NCBI RefSeq assembly: GCF_964340395.1
Contig: NC_135556.1
Coordinates: 26,560,062 to 26,624,061 of the forward strand
Source: Glandiceps talaboti
Taxonomy: Eukaryota > Hemichordata > Enteropneusta > Spengelidae
Length of the DNA stretch: 64,000 nucleotides
Direction: 5' to 3'
Made by a program: the position numbers and the translations under genes
Shown: in pieces, positions 41,341-59,517 of the stretch
How the letters are laid out: every line of letters starts with the position of its first letter
How positions within the stretch are numbered: the stretch's first letter is position 1
Notes under the pieces: model-generated
What the model saw: only the letters and a program-made list of their open reading frames with translations
Databases searched by the model: none
What the model was told of the DNA's origin: nothing

Positions 41341-41406
41341 TTTGTTATGATTTGACATAAACTACTGTCCAAGTTTCAACGTTGTCCTTTAAAGACTCAC
41401 AAGGCA

Positions 41407-45633
<4,227 letters not shown>

Positions 45634-47274
45634 TATAAACAAATCAAGATTTATCTATACAAAGTGACTATATATTTCATGGAAAGAAAACTTATGATTC
45701 TTATTCACTGCTGACTTTATAACCTAAATCATGGAATGAACACTGCTGTTTGTAATTATAAAAACTCGCTTTAATACAACCAAAATCACTATTGTGTCTC
45801 AGTACAGTCTACACAACATTGAACCTGTCGTTCAATTTTCCATTTTACTGTTGTCAGAGATATTATGCCAAATGTTTCTGATACTGAAATGTTCTACCTG
45901 TTATCTCTCATTCATGATCACTCAATTAGTACACAATGTAAATAATGTTACAATTACACTCCCACAGTTACTGCAAACTTATAAATAAGCACCCAGGCTC
46001 TCACTCGGTGGCATACTCCAAAAGAAAAATGGTACGTTCAGTTATAAGTACAAATTTAGTATCAATGATAATGATGTTGCATAGACTGTACTATAGACAC
46101 AACAGTGATCTTAGTTGTAAAATTGCATATGTGCAATAATGAAAAGACAAGAAGTCTTTGAAATCCACAGGTGATAAAATATTTGAAGGTAAATGCCACC
46201 CTTATCGGTGTGTAAATTTGGAAGGTTTTTTGCACATAAGAGATATTTTATGAGATGTAATCTGATCAAAATCTGATGTTTGTGTTGTTATTGTTCATTT
46301 CAAAATTATTATCTGAACGTTCATTTCTCCTAGAATGGTCTTGTGTATTATATGTGTACATTTTGGTCTTGATTGCCGACCCCAACTTAAATTCAAACAC
46401 ACAATACAAAGGTGGTGATTCAAGTACAATTAGATCAGATGAACAACTGACCTTAAGATCAGATTTTAATCAGATTGATGTAGATTACGTTTTTAAATGT
46501 GTAAGTCGTATATAGAGTATGATTTGTACATATAAGTAGGGCTTATAAAGAGTATGTTTTTGTATGTGTGATCATAGACAGTTGAGTGGATCCACTGTCT
46601 ATGGTGTTATAAAACTATTATAAAGACAATATACAATTGTGTATGGTGTGAATACAAATAGGGCAATACGGATAATACATTATGCATTGAGTGGTGCTGA
46701 TACAAAGAATGGTTTGTATTGGTACATATGAGTTAGGTTTATAGAGAATATGTTTTGTATATATGAATATGGATGACACAGAATGTATGATATGCATAAA
46801 AATGTAGCATGAGTGGCCCTCTTTTGGTTGAAGTTTGTGACTGAGTGAAAGGCAAATACACAATTTGATGGGGATGGAGAGGGTTGGAAGGTGGGGGAGG
46901 AGAGCCAAAACACTTGCATACCAAGTTAGAATGAAATCTGGAGGAAGTGTATACTTGTACATTCAAATTAGTGTGTATGTGTATGTCTGTGTGTATGTAT
47001 ACATGTGTGTGTGTATACGTGTGTGTGTAGACATGTGTGTGTATACATTTGTATGTGTATGTGTGTATACATTGTGTATACATGTGTGTGTATGTGTGTG
47101 TATGTGTATATACATGTGTGTGTGTATGTATGTATGTATGTATTTATGTATGTGTATGTATGTATGTATGTATGTATGTATGTATGTATGTGTGTATGTA
47201 TGAACACGTGTGTGTATGTGTATATGTATGTATGTATGTATGTGTATGTATGTATGTATGTATGTGTGTATACA

Positions 47275-47307
<33 letters not shown>

Positions 47308-50300
47308 GTATGTGTGTATACATGTGTGCGGGTGTCCTCACCATGTCACTACAAGTGAGAGAGTGGAGAGAGACAAACAGAGAGATAGGGAATATGATAT
47401 TATTTGAATCACTGGATTTAACATTTAAGATATCAAGGTGCACACAGTGATAGTAATGATATAAATTTTGATAATCATGTGATCAACTTTAACTATTGTA
47501 ACTTATGTAGAAGACAAGGTGTCTTCAAATTTCTGCTTTATTGTGAAAACTCACCATGCCAAGTGTTTTTTCATTAACTTATCTGTCGTAAAATTTCTGA
47601 ACCATAAATGATTGAGTACTAAAAATATGAACCAAATTATTATTTTTATATGAATATATATGGTATGTGATGAAATGTTTTTATTGTATGCTTCCAATCA
47701 AGTACAAATATAAAATGATTAGAGATTATTATTGAAAATTACAATTTTGTAAAATTGATATTTTTTTGTACCTCTATGTCCTACTTTATTCAGTTATGAA
47801 AATATACTAAATCATGTCTGAACACTAATGTAGGGCAAAATGAAGAAAAACAAAAGAAAATTGTACTTGAATTCTAGATGGCGGTATTGAGAAATCTACA
47901 GTCCATACCGCTTCATCAAGAAACAAGTGTTCAGAGTAAATGACAGACATTATGTTTTCTTGGCAGTTCAAAGTTTCGAACCAAGATAGATTTCAACTTC
48001 TTTAAATCATGTGAACTCGGTAATAAAAATCTAAGTGGATAAAAGAACACATAAACAAACAAAGCTACTGATGTCTGAAGTTTAACAGATCAATATTAAG
48101 ATTTGTATGTTCAGCTTTACATGTACTTATACAAATGGCGAGTACACTTCCTAAATCTTATTTCCAAATTGATTACAGTTTGTTTATTTAAGATTTCCAC
48201 TTCAATTATTTTGTTTTGGTAAGTTGATCTTCTAGCTGTAAACTGATTCCATGTCAATGTTTGTATTTGTCATTTTGTCAACCAATATCTACAGTTGTTA
48301 TCATTTTTAGTGGATAATCTCTTCAAGCAAAATAAACATCATAAGTACCTCTAATATCTTTTAAAAGGAAGTTTGTTTTTGTGGCAATCTCTAAATTCAC
48401 CTACATCATAAGTACCTTTAATATCTTTTTTGTTTAAAAGGATGTTTGTTTTGTGTGACAATCTCAGACTCACCAAATCAGCTTTGCATTTAATTTTCTA
48501 AGTTGGATTTAATAACATCCAATAAGATTACATGTCTGGTTCAATTAGTTGACGTTTTGTTACGCTGTGTTCCTGTTGCATTCTATGACTGGAGGAAAGA
48601 AAGCACAACTAGATTCGTTGTCTGTATTCTACACTTTTGCTTTGCTATTATGAACGTTACGTTACCATGAACGTTACAATTGCAGAATTTGACTTTTCAA
48701 GAGTATCTGCTTACATGTGTTATTCACCCCCACCCCCACCCCCTCCCCCACACACCCACATCCCACCATCTTGTCATTCTATCCTAACATTAAAATCCAT
48801 ATAAAATGTACCATATTTGATTTATTCCTAGCAAGATTCCTAAGAAGACATTTTGGAAGTGTTTACACTTTGACAACTGACTATCTAAGTATGGCCGAGG
48901 ACCCATGTTTTTCTCCAGGCACCCATTTTTACACATGTAGCCAATAATTGTAAAAGCTTAGCATCCAGGCAAAGCTAGATCCTGTCATTGTTGTACACAT
49001 TTCACAACATTTTTACTCAGTAAACCAGTTTGTTTTGCCTGATTGGTTCCGTTGCAAGCCTTCTATTTATTAAGTGGGTGTTCCTCTAGTGCAAAATAGG
49101 CAAATGGGGACACATTCAATATGATTAATCCTAAGATCCACAATCAGTTAATGTGTCAGTGGATGTAGGACATAGATTTTTACTCTTGAAAACATACCTA
49201 TGACCTTCAGGAGGAATTGTACCAGGCACTACTTGGTTTCTTCTCTAGGATTTATCTATCCCAATTATTCCATGGGTGATGTCATTGAGTGTTAGCTTTG
49301 TTGTTTTGGATCAACTCTTTTAAGCAATCAACAATCCATTGGGGTATTAACTGCAGACAGAATAGTTTGTGCTATTTCTAATCTTCCTATTGTTCAAAAT
49401 GTACACAGACCAAATAAATTGGGAATTCAAAGTGATGTGTAAATCCCTAAAAAAATATCAAATTACCATAATTACCAACTAACCACAAGTAACAAACCAG
49501 AGATAGTTAGTAACTGGTATGTAAAATCTGGTATCAACTAAAATTTCTAAACATTCCAATATGTACTAACACTGCTACTGAAGGTCACACCTGTATATCG
49601 CATATTACCAGTGAAACAGTCAACCCAAATACAAGTTTGATTCTACTAATGTATACAAACAAAAAAGGTAAATCTCAGAGGCTGCATTCTATAGTTGGTT
49701 GTTGTCACTGTACCTCGGGGATTTAAGCTACATTCAGTCACTTTAAAAGGAAGGCTTCCAAAATGGAAAAGTGGCATTGTACAAACTGAAAACACAGAAG
49801 ATTTAACTGTGTTTTTATTGTACCACAGTGTGTATACAAACACACAAACTCTGATAATAGATGTGATCACTTGGAAACTCAACATTCATTGAATAATGGT
49901 TCTGTTCTGAGTGTGTTGTCTGTCAAAGCACTGATTGAGAGAATTAAAGGAGATCTTTTATCAACTCCATTTTTCAGACCTGAGATCTTGGTGCCTGTCT
50001 TCATTTCAGCAGATTAGAGCATTTGTTTTGGGTTGAATTCAAAATGAACTTTTTCTGATGAGTAAATTTGTCATAAATCTCGCCAATCATATGTATCAGA
50101 TAATGTAGAATTTGTGTAAAGTTTGTCAATCTTCAGCATGAAGAGAAAAAGAAAGGTTAGGAATTCTTTGATTATTGATCTAGCATAATGGAAAGTACAA
50201 ACATTTCCATGAAGAGAAAGCCTGCCAAGGACAATGCATTTGTTACAATTCTAACACTGCCTCTTGGGTAGTCATTTATAAAGAAGTTACTTCTGGTCGT

Positions 50301-53300
50301 TGAACTGTTATTCTACTTTGAAAGAGAAAAATTAGTTTGTTCCTGATCGAGTTTGTATTGAATAATGTACTAAAACTATAGCCAGTGGCTGTTCTACACT
50401 ACTATGACGGCAAACGTCACAGGTTAATTAGTGTACAGGGGGTATGTAGTCTTTGCAATACATCAAAATCAGAACATATGTACTATGATTGCAGGGGGTA
50501 TGTCGTCTTTGCAATACATCAAAATCAGAACATATGTACTATGATTGTTGTCTGCATGACAAATCTCTCATTGGACTATGAATTGCTGAAAGTGCAATAA
50601 TATCCTGTAATAAATCAAATTCCTGTCAATTGAAAGGTTTTCTTGTTCTTTACTTTACTTTTACCCACAGAATGATCACTGTAATAACATCACCTCCTGG
50701 TATATAAACTTTTCTATAATCTCATGAAAATTCAATGTAATTGAAAACTTGCCATGGAAAACACAGCTTTACTTGTTCATAGTCCATACATGATGACAAT
50801 TATACTACACTATCTCTCAACCCAATTTATATTCAGTACTGAAGATGTTTACAATTTCCAATTTAAACAATTTACAGGTATTCACCTGATATCCTTATTA
50901 TACAGGGTCAAGTTGTAGGCTGTAGATCAATGACACACATTGAACTAAACAGAGCGAGTCATTTTAAACAAATAAAAATCTTAAAATATGAACAAAATAG
51001 ATGTACTTAAGGGCTGTATTGTGTCTTTTAAAACTCAACATTTATCAGTTGACTACAGTTTCCACACAAACTAGTCCAGATTCTTGGCTAACTTTACTCA
51101 ACATACTGACTTGACAAATATGCTCGGACAAACGACATTGTCAAGATCTGTCAAGCCTATGTCTCTGGGCTACTCAATAATACACATTGGTGCCAAACTA
51201 GTAGGAAGTGTAAGCCATTTTTGTACTCCAAAACTACAATGCATGCTGCATCAGATCACATATCATTCTAGTCTTGTTACAGCGTAAATGATGGACCAGA
51301 AAGTGGATCAGGTATTGACAAATTAGGTGACATTTTTCTCTTCTTTGAAGAATTCTTCAAAATTTCAGCTGCTGTGTCTGTAACTTCACAGATCTTAGGG
51401 CTAGCAGATATCAAGTTTGTACTCTATTACTTCAACTATGCAACATCTATCATATATATGTAGATATAGTGAACCACAAAGTAGGTATATCAAGTCTTGT
51501 CAAATTGTGTTACATTCTCTCTACATACTTCTCAAACACTTCACTTCCTCTCTCCTTTGTTATCCTTGCTTCCACACAATAGAGAACTGACAGGTATCAA
51601 GCTTACCAGTTTATTCCATTCCCGCACAGAACACAGAAAATGCCAGAGAAATATTTTGAGATATGATACAGTTTGTGAAAATAGCAAAACTAAAAATATT
51701 GACATAATCATGATGTGAAGATACTTTTTGCTTTTACTATAAAAAGTTAGCTGACAACTTACAAAAACTTTTGGACCAAAAGACTTTGGTATGTAAGTGA
51801 TCTTGTTGTGGGTTTATGATACAGGAAAAGTTAATCCTAGTAATTATTTTAAGTGATCTACTTGAATTTAAAACCCCTGGGTGAATAGGAAGAGTGTTAC
51901 AGTAGAAAGTGCAACGCAAGCTGTCAATTTTCTGCTGATTGCTACTACCTGACCCATTTCAAACAAGGCCATTATTGTGACAAGTTGTACCTACAATGTC
52001 TACAACTACTAAATCTGCCCAGTAGTGTAACTGATACCCACATACTTAACCTGTCTTGTAGCACCTCACAAATACCTTGTATAAATCGTCCATACTTCAC
52101 TGGTTTCTCACAACCTCACTATTGTCTTCTCCATTTCTGCTTAGTAATGTAGCAAACATAACCAAGTCGGGTGACATGGTTTTACACTTTGTGTCTGCAA
52201 ACAACTCCAATATTGCAAATTTGGCCATGGTACAGAATAATGTCTAATGTAGATTTGAGAATGTGGTTTTGAATCATTTGTATGTTTGTTTGTTTTATTT
52301 CTATCAAACTAATATCAACAGTATAAAGTAAGATACACCATGGGCCGGTACATGCTTTTATAAGTACAGTACATACTAAGTTAACTCTACTGAGTTTAGT
52401 TGCAGTGGACCATAGCAAAGACTACCTTGTCTGTATAGATACAGTTCTCTGACTAAGAATACTAAAGGCTTGTCTGACAAATTTGCTGCTGTAGTGTCAT
52501 CATACCAGTGGTGATGCATTGGTGTCACATGTGTATCACATGACACAGTGAACCCACCACTGAGGGCCTACATCAACAATTCCATTTCACCTTTAAAATA
52601 GCTTATGTCAACAAATAAAAGCACCTGTGACATTGTATTAAGCATTACAGGTCTACACCACCAAGCACATATCTTTATCTATATATATTATGATGGTATA
52701 TTATTAAACCAGTTGTAATTTTTCATGTACCTGATTATCATATTTAGTTGACATTAAAATGCTTTTTATCTTGTGGTTACATTTTTCAGTATTTTTGTGC
52801 AGTCTTCTTGTGTGCCATCCTTTCATTAAACCAAACAAACAAAGCTCCAAGTAGAGTTTAAGAGACTCAGTGAAAATGAAATCCTTTAAAAATGAGGTAT
52901 ACCACAGAATTGAAAGTACCTACGTCATTCCTATATCACTTCCTGATGTGTTTGTTTGTTTGTTTGTTGAACTTGTCAAAAGGGAAATGAGTCTGGAAAA
53001 CAAACAAATTAACTTCAAGTTACTCAAGTTGAAGGGTTTCTACAAATACATCATTGCCAATGTAAAGTTCACTGACTTTCAGGGTTTCCTGTTTGTTTTC
53101 TAAATGTGGTTGTTAGGGTGTTTGTTACGATGCAATGTTATCAAGTATCTATGAAAAGAGTAGTAGCATAACAAGTGGTCTATTGCCAGTAGTTTGCCAA
53201 CAAAAATCAACCCAAAATCTACAGGTTCCAACCTGAACATAACAACCGCATAGTTGGTGATCTCTAACCCAACTATCATGCAACCTGGTTGAAATTTGTC

Positions 53301-53400
53301 CCCTCATGTTTTGTCCATGTTTGTAACCCCATTCCCCCCTTATACGTGGTGGTATCCTTCATTGAATCTAAAGATCTTTCTTCAGAGAAGATCTGATATC
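45634..53400. other. Gene-poor intergenic region
   Basis: After TMEM185 no exon could be supported on either strand. Contents are probable 3' UTR, a long TG/TATG microsatellite (46970-47330), a 55-bp tandem duplication at about 50437-50547 (AGGGGGTATGT..TATGATTG) and otherwise unique AT-rich DNA. ORFs here are short and lack conserved motifs. Confidence 0.6.
46970..47330. repeat. (TG)n/(TATG)n compound microsatellite
   Basis: About 360 bp of TGTG and GTAT repeats, interrupted by TACATGTGTG motifs. Confidence 0.96.
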
Positions 53401-53407
53401 ATGTTAG

Positions 53408-54537
53408 CTAAACTTACAAGTACATGTATTACAATTCACCACTACAAGTACATGTATTGCAATTCACCACTACAAGTACATGTATTACAATTCACCACTA
53501 CAAGTACATGTATTACAATTCACCACTACAAGTACATGTATTACAATTCACCACTACAAGTACATGTATTACAATTCACCACTACAAGTACATGTATTAC
53601 AATTCACCACTACAAGTACATGTATTACAATTCACCACTACAAGTACATGTATTACAATTCACCACTACAAGTACATGTATTACAATTCACCACTACAAG
53701 TACATGTATTGCAATTCACCACTACAAGTACATGTATTACAATTCACCACTACAAGTACATGTATTACAATTCACCACTACAAGTACATGTATTACAATT
53801 CACCACTACAAGTACATGTATTACAATTCACCACTACAAGTACATGTATTACAATTCACCACTACAAGTACATGTATTACAATTCACCACTACAAGTACA
53901 TGTGTTACAATTCACCACTACAAGTACATGTATTACAATTCACCACTACAAGTACATGTATTACAATTCACCACTACAAGTAAATGTATTACAATTCACC
54001 ACTACAAGTAAATGTATTACAATTCACCACTACAAGTACATGTATTAATATTCACCACTACAAGTACATGTATTACAATTCACCACTACAAGTACATGTA
54101 TTGCAATTCACCACTACAAGTACATGTATTACAATTCACCACTACAAGTACATGTATTACAATTCACCACTACAAGTACATGTATTACAATTCACCACTA
54201 CAAGTACATGTATTACAATTCACCACTACAAGTACATGTATTGCAATTCACCACTACAAGTACATGTATTGCAATTCACCACTACAAGTACATGTATTAC
54301 AATTCACCACTACAAGTACATGTATTGCAATTCACCACTACAAGTACATGTATTACAATTCACCACTACAAGTACATGTATTACAATTCACCACTACAAG
54401 TACATGTATTACAATTCACCACTACAAGTACATGTATTACAATTCACCACTACAAGTACATGTATTACAATTCACCACTACAAGTACATGTATTACAATC
54501 ATCCACTACAAGTACATGTATTACAATTCATCCACTT
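53408..54537. repeat. 28-bp minisatellite, about 40 copies
   Basis: Unit TACAAGTACATGTATTACAA + TTCACCAC, extremely homogeneous; the few variants (GCAATT, ATGTGTT, AAGTAAATG, TTAATATTC) are mostly single substitutions. The unit contains the palindrome TACATGTA. Because 28 is not a multiple of 3 and no frame holds a stop, all three plus frames stay open and read the same 28-residue period. Confidence 0.98.
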
Positions 54538-55357
54538 AAAATCAACTTAACTCAAAGGAATATATTGGTTCATTATGTGATGCATTTTGTTGGTTTTTAG
54601 TTTCTTACACAAAAGATACTTCTAAAACTCTACTTACCAAATCTATTTGTTGAATCGTGTCTACTAGCAAAGGTAGAATTGTTCGTCAGTTACGGGTTCT
54701 TTCCAATTTCCTGCAGTTAGTTCCACCGTATTCACATCATGTTTCATTTTTGTATACATAATATTTTTATATCACATACAAGCCAAGTTAAATGCATTCC
54801 GAATCAAAATATAGAATTTATATCCTAGTCATTCTAGCACATCATTAAAATGCACTTCTACATCATTCATACTGTGATCATCAAAAATGTGACCAACCTG
54901 TATTTCAGTAAGTAGGGCAAATTAAAGGCCAGGGTTTTAATCTCACATTGTGTTATGTACCTTATCAGTGAAGTCATACATAGGAATATATTTTTGGTCT
55001 GGGCCAACTTTTTACTAATTCTGTCAGACAACTGTTTTTCACACCTAAATGTTAATCCATATTTGAACAACATCTTGTCACATAAAACTAAAATTAAAAC
55101 AAATAGTGGTAGAGTTCTTGATCCTGAACCTTGAACAAAGTCATGGTCTGTTCTACAGTTGTTGGCTTTGATTGACAGGCAGCCTTTTCAATAAGTATTC
55201 AGTGCAATGCTTTCTGACAACACACCTTCTCCATGCACAGTTGGTAGTGCAAATATCTAGCAAACCTTGTTCTCTATTAGAACTCAAATATGTGTAACGA
55301 TGCTGAAAACACAGCTAAAAGCTCTATTGTTGGATTTTCTTGTCTGAATATGTTCTA

Positions 55358-57030
55358 AGCTTGCAATAGTGTTAGACTATGTGGAGTTGTCATTGGCTTG
55401 CAATAGTGTCAGACTGTGTGGAGTTGTCAGTGGCTTGCAATAGTGTTAGACTGTGTGGAGTTGTCATTGGCTTGCAATAGTGTGAGACTGTGTGGAGTTG
55501 TCAGTGGTTTGCAATAGTGTTAGACTGTGTGGAGTTGTCAGTGGTTTGCAATAGTGTTAGACTGTGTGGAGTTGTCAGTGGTTTGCAATAGTGTTAGACA
55601 GTGTGGAGTTGTCAGTGGTTTGCAATAGTGTTAGACTGTGTGGAGTTGTCAGTGGTTTGCAATAGTGTTAGACTGTGTGGAGTTGTCAGTGGTTTGCAAT
55701 AGTGTTAGACTGTGTGGAGTTGTCAGTGGTTTGCAATAGTGTTAGACTGTGTAAAGTTGTCAGTGGTTTGCAATAGTGTTAGACTGTGTAGAGTTGTCAG
55801 TGGCCTGCAATAGTGTCAGACTGTGTGGAGTTGTCAGTGGTTTGCAATAGAGTTAGACTGTGTGGAGTTGTCAGTGGTTTGCAATAGTGTTAGACTGTGT
55901 GGAGTTGTCAGTGGCTTGCAATAGAGTTAGACTGTGTGGAGTTGTCAGTGGTTTGCAATAGTGTTAGACTGTGTGGAGTTGTCAGTGGTTTGCAATAGTG
56001 TTAGACTGTGTGGAGTTGTCAGTGGTTTGCAATAGTGTTAGACTGTGTGGAGTTGTCAGTGGCTTGCAATAGTGTTAGACTGTGTGGAGTTGTCAGTGGT
56101 TTGCAATAGTGTTAGACTGTGTGGAGTTGACAGTGGTTTGCAATAGTGTTAGACAGTGTGGAGTTGTCAGTGGTTTGCAATAGTGTTAGACTGTGTGGAG
56201 TTGTCAGTGGTTTGCAATAGTGTTAGACTGTGTGGAGTTGTCAGTGGCTTGCAATAGTGTCTGAGACTGTGTGGAGTTGTCAGTGGTTTGCAATAGTGTT
56301 AGACAGTGTGGAGTTGTCACTGGCTTACAATAGTGTTAGACTGTGTGGTGGAGTTGTCAGTGGTTTGCAATAGTGTTAGACTGTGTGGAGTTGTCAGTGG
56401 TTTGCAATAGTGTCAGACTGTGTGGAGTTGTCAGTGGTTTGCAATAGTGTTAGACTGTGTGGAGTTGTCAGTGGTTTGCAATAGTGTCAGACTGTGTGGA
56501 GTTGTCAGTGGCTTGCAATAGTGTTAGACTGTGTGGAGTTGTCAGTGGTTTGCAATAGTGTTAGACTGTGTGGAGTTGTCAGTGGCTTGCAATAGTGTTA
56601 GACTGTGTGGAGTTGTCAGTGGTTTGCAATAGTGTTAGACTGTGTGGAGTTGTCAGTGGTTTGCAATAGTGTTAGACTGTGTGGAGTTGTCAGTGGTTTG
56701 CAATAGTGTGAGACTGTGTGGAGTTGTCAGTGGTTTGCAATAGTGTTAGACTGTGTGGAGTTGTCAGTGGTTTGCAATAGTGTGAGACTGTGTGGAGTTG
56801 TCAGTGGTTTGCAATAGTGTTAGACTGTGTGGAGTTGTCAGTGGTTTGCAATAGTGTTAGACTGTGTGGAGTTGTCAGTGGTTTGCAATAGTGTTAGACA
56901 GTGTGGAGTTGTCAGTGGTTTGCAATAGTGTTAGACTGTGTGGAGTTGTCAGTGGCTTGCAATAGTGTTAGACTGTGTGGAGTTGTCAGTGGTTTGCAAT
57001 AGTGTTAGACTGTGTGGAGTTGTCATTTGT
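55358..57030. repeat. 37-bp minisatellite, about 45 copies
   Basis: Unit TGGTTTGCAATAGTGTTAGA + CTGTGTGGAGTTGTCAG, with interspersed variants (TGGCTTGC, GTCAGAC, GTGAGAC, AGACAGTG, AGAGTTAG). Confidence 0.97.
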
Positions 57031-58007
57031 CAGTGCCTTGATTTAGCAGTGCCAGCTGAATTTGTAACTGCCAGTCGCTGGCTGGAATTGATTCAAAATT
57101 AACCAGATCAGTATTAAAGATTGTGATGCTCAATTTGATTGACTAACAACGCACATTTTCTCCATGTACTCCAGTTTCCTATTTGAGAATTTAGGTACTG
57201 CTTAGTGACAACTTGACAAATTTCCAAATTGATTTGGACTGATATATATAATCATACTATTATTACTGCAGTTGTTGGTAAGCTGTTTCTCTACTCAATT
57301 TACCATTCTATTGCAATATGAGTTCAATAAATTAAAAACCCACTTTGGATCAAAATTAATATCTAGATGTGAAAAACAGTTGTTTGGCAGAATTATAGAA
57401 AAAGTTGGTCCAGAACACAAGAATAATGCTATGTAATCCTATAGCACTACTGATAACGTAATACTAACACGATAACCCAGGACTGAAACATGGCCCTTTA
57501 AGACCATCCCTAATACAATCATGATTATACTGGGGGGGACAACATCTTGTTGTTACATATTATATTCTTGTTTCAGTATACACATTTTAACACCAAATAT
57601 TAATATTACACATTTTAAACACCAAATATTAATATATAAGTCACACATTATGCAGCCATGAAGACATTAATATTAAAACATATTTTTTATTTGATTTCTT
57701 AAAAATGTCTAAATCTAGCATCTAAAAATCTAATATTTTATGATTTTACTTCAATTTTATTCATCAATGATAAGCCCTCAGGTACATGTACACTGCTTAC
57801 TTGTAGTAGTTTGTAATAAATAAAAAAACAATAAATATTGCAAAGGAATGGTTTTAAAAAGTTTGGAAGTCCACCTTTGAAACAAAATTTTCAAAGATCT
57901 GCAGGAAAGTTAAAAATGTCTGTTGATTTGTGCATATACCAGTAAATTTGAAAATGTCCATTGATTTGTACGTATACCAGTCATTTTTTCATCTTGATTC
58001 TTAAATG

Positions 58008-58073
58008 TTACGTCAATTTTTCTAATTCTGTTTTCTTGGGAATCACCTCTTCTTCTCCTTCCATAAAATCATC
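58008..58073 (-). CDS. Candidate terminal exon of an unidentified minus-strand gene
   Basis: A 66-nt frame begins after a good acceptor (CTTTCAG, 58076-58074 on the minus strand) and ends at TAA. It encodes the acidic tail DDFMEGEEEVIPKKTELEKL plus Thr. TTTATT (AATAAA on the minus strand) occurs about 250 nt further 3'. I do not recognise the family. A possible preceding phase-0 mini-exon is 59333-59292 (VSNTISRLDMQGLQ). The call rests on splice signals and protein-like composition only. Confidence 0.4.
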   Translation of the reverse strand, partial: DDFMEGEEEVIPKKTELEKLT

Positions 58074-58317
58074 CTGAAAGATTATCAGAAAAAATGTGGA
58101 TTATATTAAGGGTTTAATAAGGTTAAGAATTTACTAAGTCAAAGAGATCAGAAAAGGCACAGATTGGATTAAGGATTTAATAAGATTTAAGATTTAATAA
58201 GTCAAAAAGACTTTGTTCCACCAAAGCACAAACGTTAAGTCCATTTTAAACAGGTTCAGAATTGATACCTAGATATTATGCCCCAATATTTTCTTCATTC
58301 AGCTGAGATAAATATGA

Positions 58318-58590
58318 GTGACCTAAGGGGCCTTGTCACTATGAGTCATGAGACAATTGGTGACAAAACTCTTTCATCATAAGTATTTTCCAGCTGAGTG
58401 AAGAAAAATATTGAAGAATAATAAAATTATACCTCCTCAAAACATAATTCATGAAAAATTAGGAAAAATAATAGCAATTTGGACTGTTTTGACGGATATT
58501 TTGAGACCTGCAAAACCAGTGACATAGACATGGGTTGTCATGATGTAATATGAGCAGGCTATAGATCCCATATTTTTAGTTCTAGCACAT
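58318..58590 (+). repeat. Dispersed repeat, copy 2
   Basis: It begins TGACCTAAGGGGCCTTGTCA, followed by CAGCTGAGTGAAGAAAAATA, AAATTATACCTCC and ATAGATCCCATATTTTTAG, matching the 7898-8140 copy block by block. Confidence 0.8.
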
Positions 58591-59002
58591 ACATTGTTGT
58601 TGTGTATGTTGTGTCAATAGTGAAATTTTGAAAAACTTATCACATGTTTATTGAATCAGATATTTGCAGTCATCTGTTACTAATTTCACTAATTCTGTTA
58701 GGGTGAGAAAACAAAGTCACAAATTTCAAAATCTTAGTTTCATATTTTAATGTTTATCCAATATAGATTTGTTATGAATAGCAAAGTTGTGTACACTTTG
58801 GGGCTAAAGGTAATATGAACTGCCACAAAATGTGAACATTTGACAGAGATTTGACAGAAAAAGAATGTTTGTGATCACGGTGAAATAAAAGGTTTAACTG
58901 TGAGTTGAAGTAAATTAACACCACATTGATATATCTTTGAAGATTCTGCATGATCAAGCCATTTACTCACATTTGTAAATTTCCAAAACTATAATTTGAT
59001 GA

Positions 59003-59185
59003 ATGTAGCAATATGTTCAAATCACAAACAGAGGGGAGGTGCACCCCTCAAAAACACCTCATGGAGAACAATGGTGATGGTAGCAATATGTTCAAATCAC
59101 AAACAGAGGGGAGGTGCACCCCTCAAAAACACGTCATGGAGAACAATGATGATGGTAGCAATATGTTCAAATCACAAACAGAGTA
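59003..59185. repeat. 75-bp tandem repeat, about 2.4 copies
   Basis: GTAGCAATATGTTCAAATCA, CAAACAGAGGGGAGGTGCAC, CCCTCAAAAACACSTCATGG, AGAACAATGRTGATG; starts at 59005, 59080 and 59155. Confidence 0.93.
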
Positions 59186-59517
59186 ACTTACATGTGTTAG
59201 ACTTTTCTAACAAATCTAACGAGACAAGTTAAAGCTATCAACCTACACACTACATACCAATAGCACAGTAACAGCATGTAACTATGACAACCTGTAATCC
59301 CTGCATATCCAGCCTGGAAATAGTGTTTGACACCTGTACATTTACTTTACTGTTTAGTGTTACTATTTTAGTATTAAATTTGGTGCACACCTGTTTTGTC
59401 TTCTTATCACTAGATTGGTAGATCTGATTTTAAAGGATTACAAGATTAAGATAACATTTAAATTATGGCCAATTAGAATTAATTAGTTATGCATATATAT
59501 ATAGACAAATATTGAAG

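Larger units (their letters stand above)
40200..41406. promoter_or_regulatory. Intergenic region between divergent SNX25 and TMEM185
   Basis: 1.2 kb separates the two start codons. A long (ATC)n microsatellite (about 40566-40712) and related repeats occupy the middle. The likely promoter is at about 41200-41330, where AAGATGGCGAC (YY1-like, 41308-41318) occurs. On the minus strand a good donor (CGTGAGTATT, about 41033-41042) suggests a non-coding first exon of SNX25 in about 41040-41260, spliced to an acceptor just upstream of the ATG (TTCTCAATAG). That exon is inferred. Confidence 0.55.

Noticed and set aside
53296-54600. Long overlapping ORFs (up to 250 aa) in three plus-strand frames
   Set aside because: They are the periodic translation of a 28-bp minisatellite with no stop codon; all three frames give the same repeat and there is no conserved motif or splice context.
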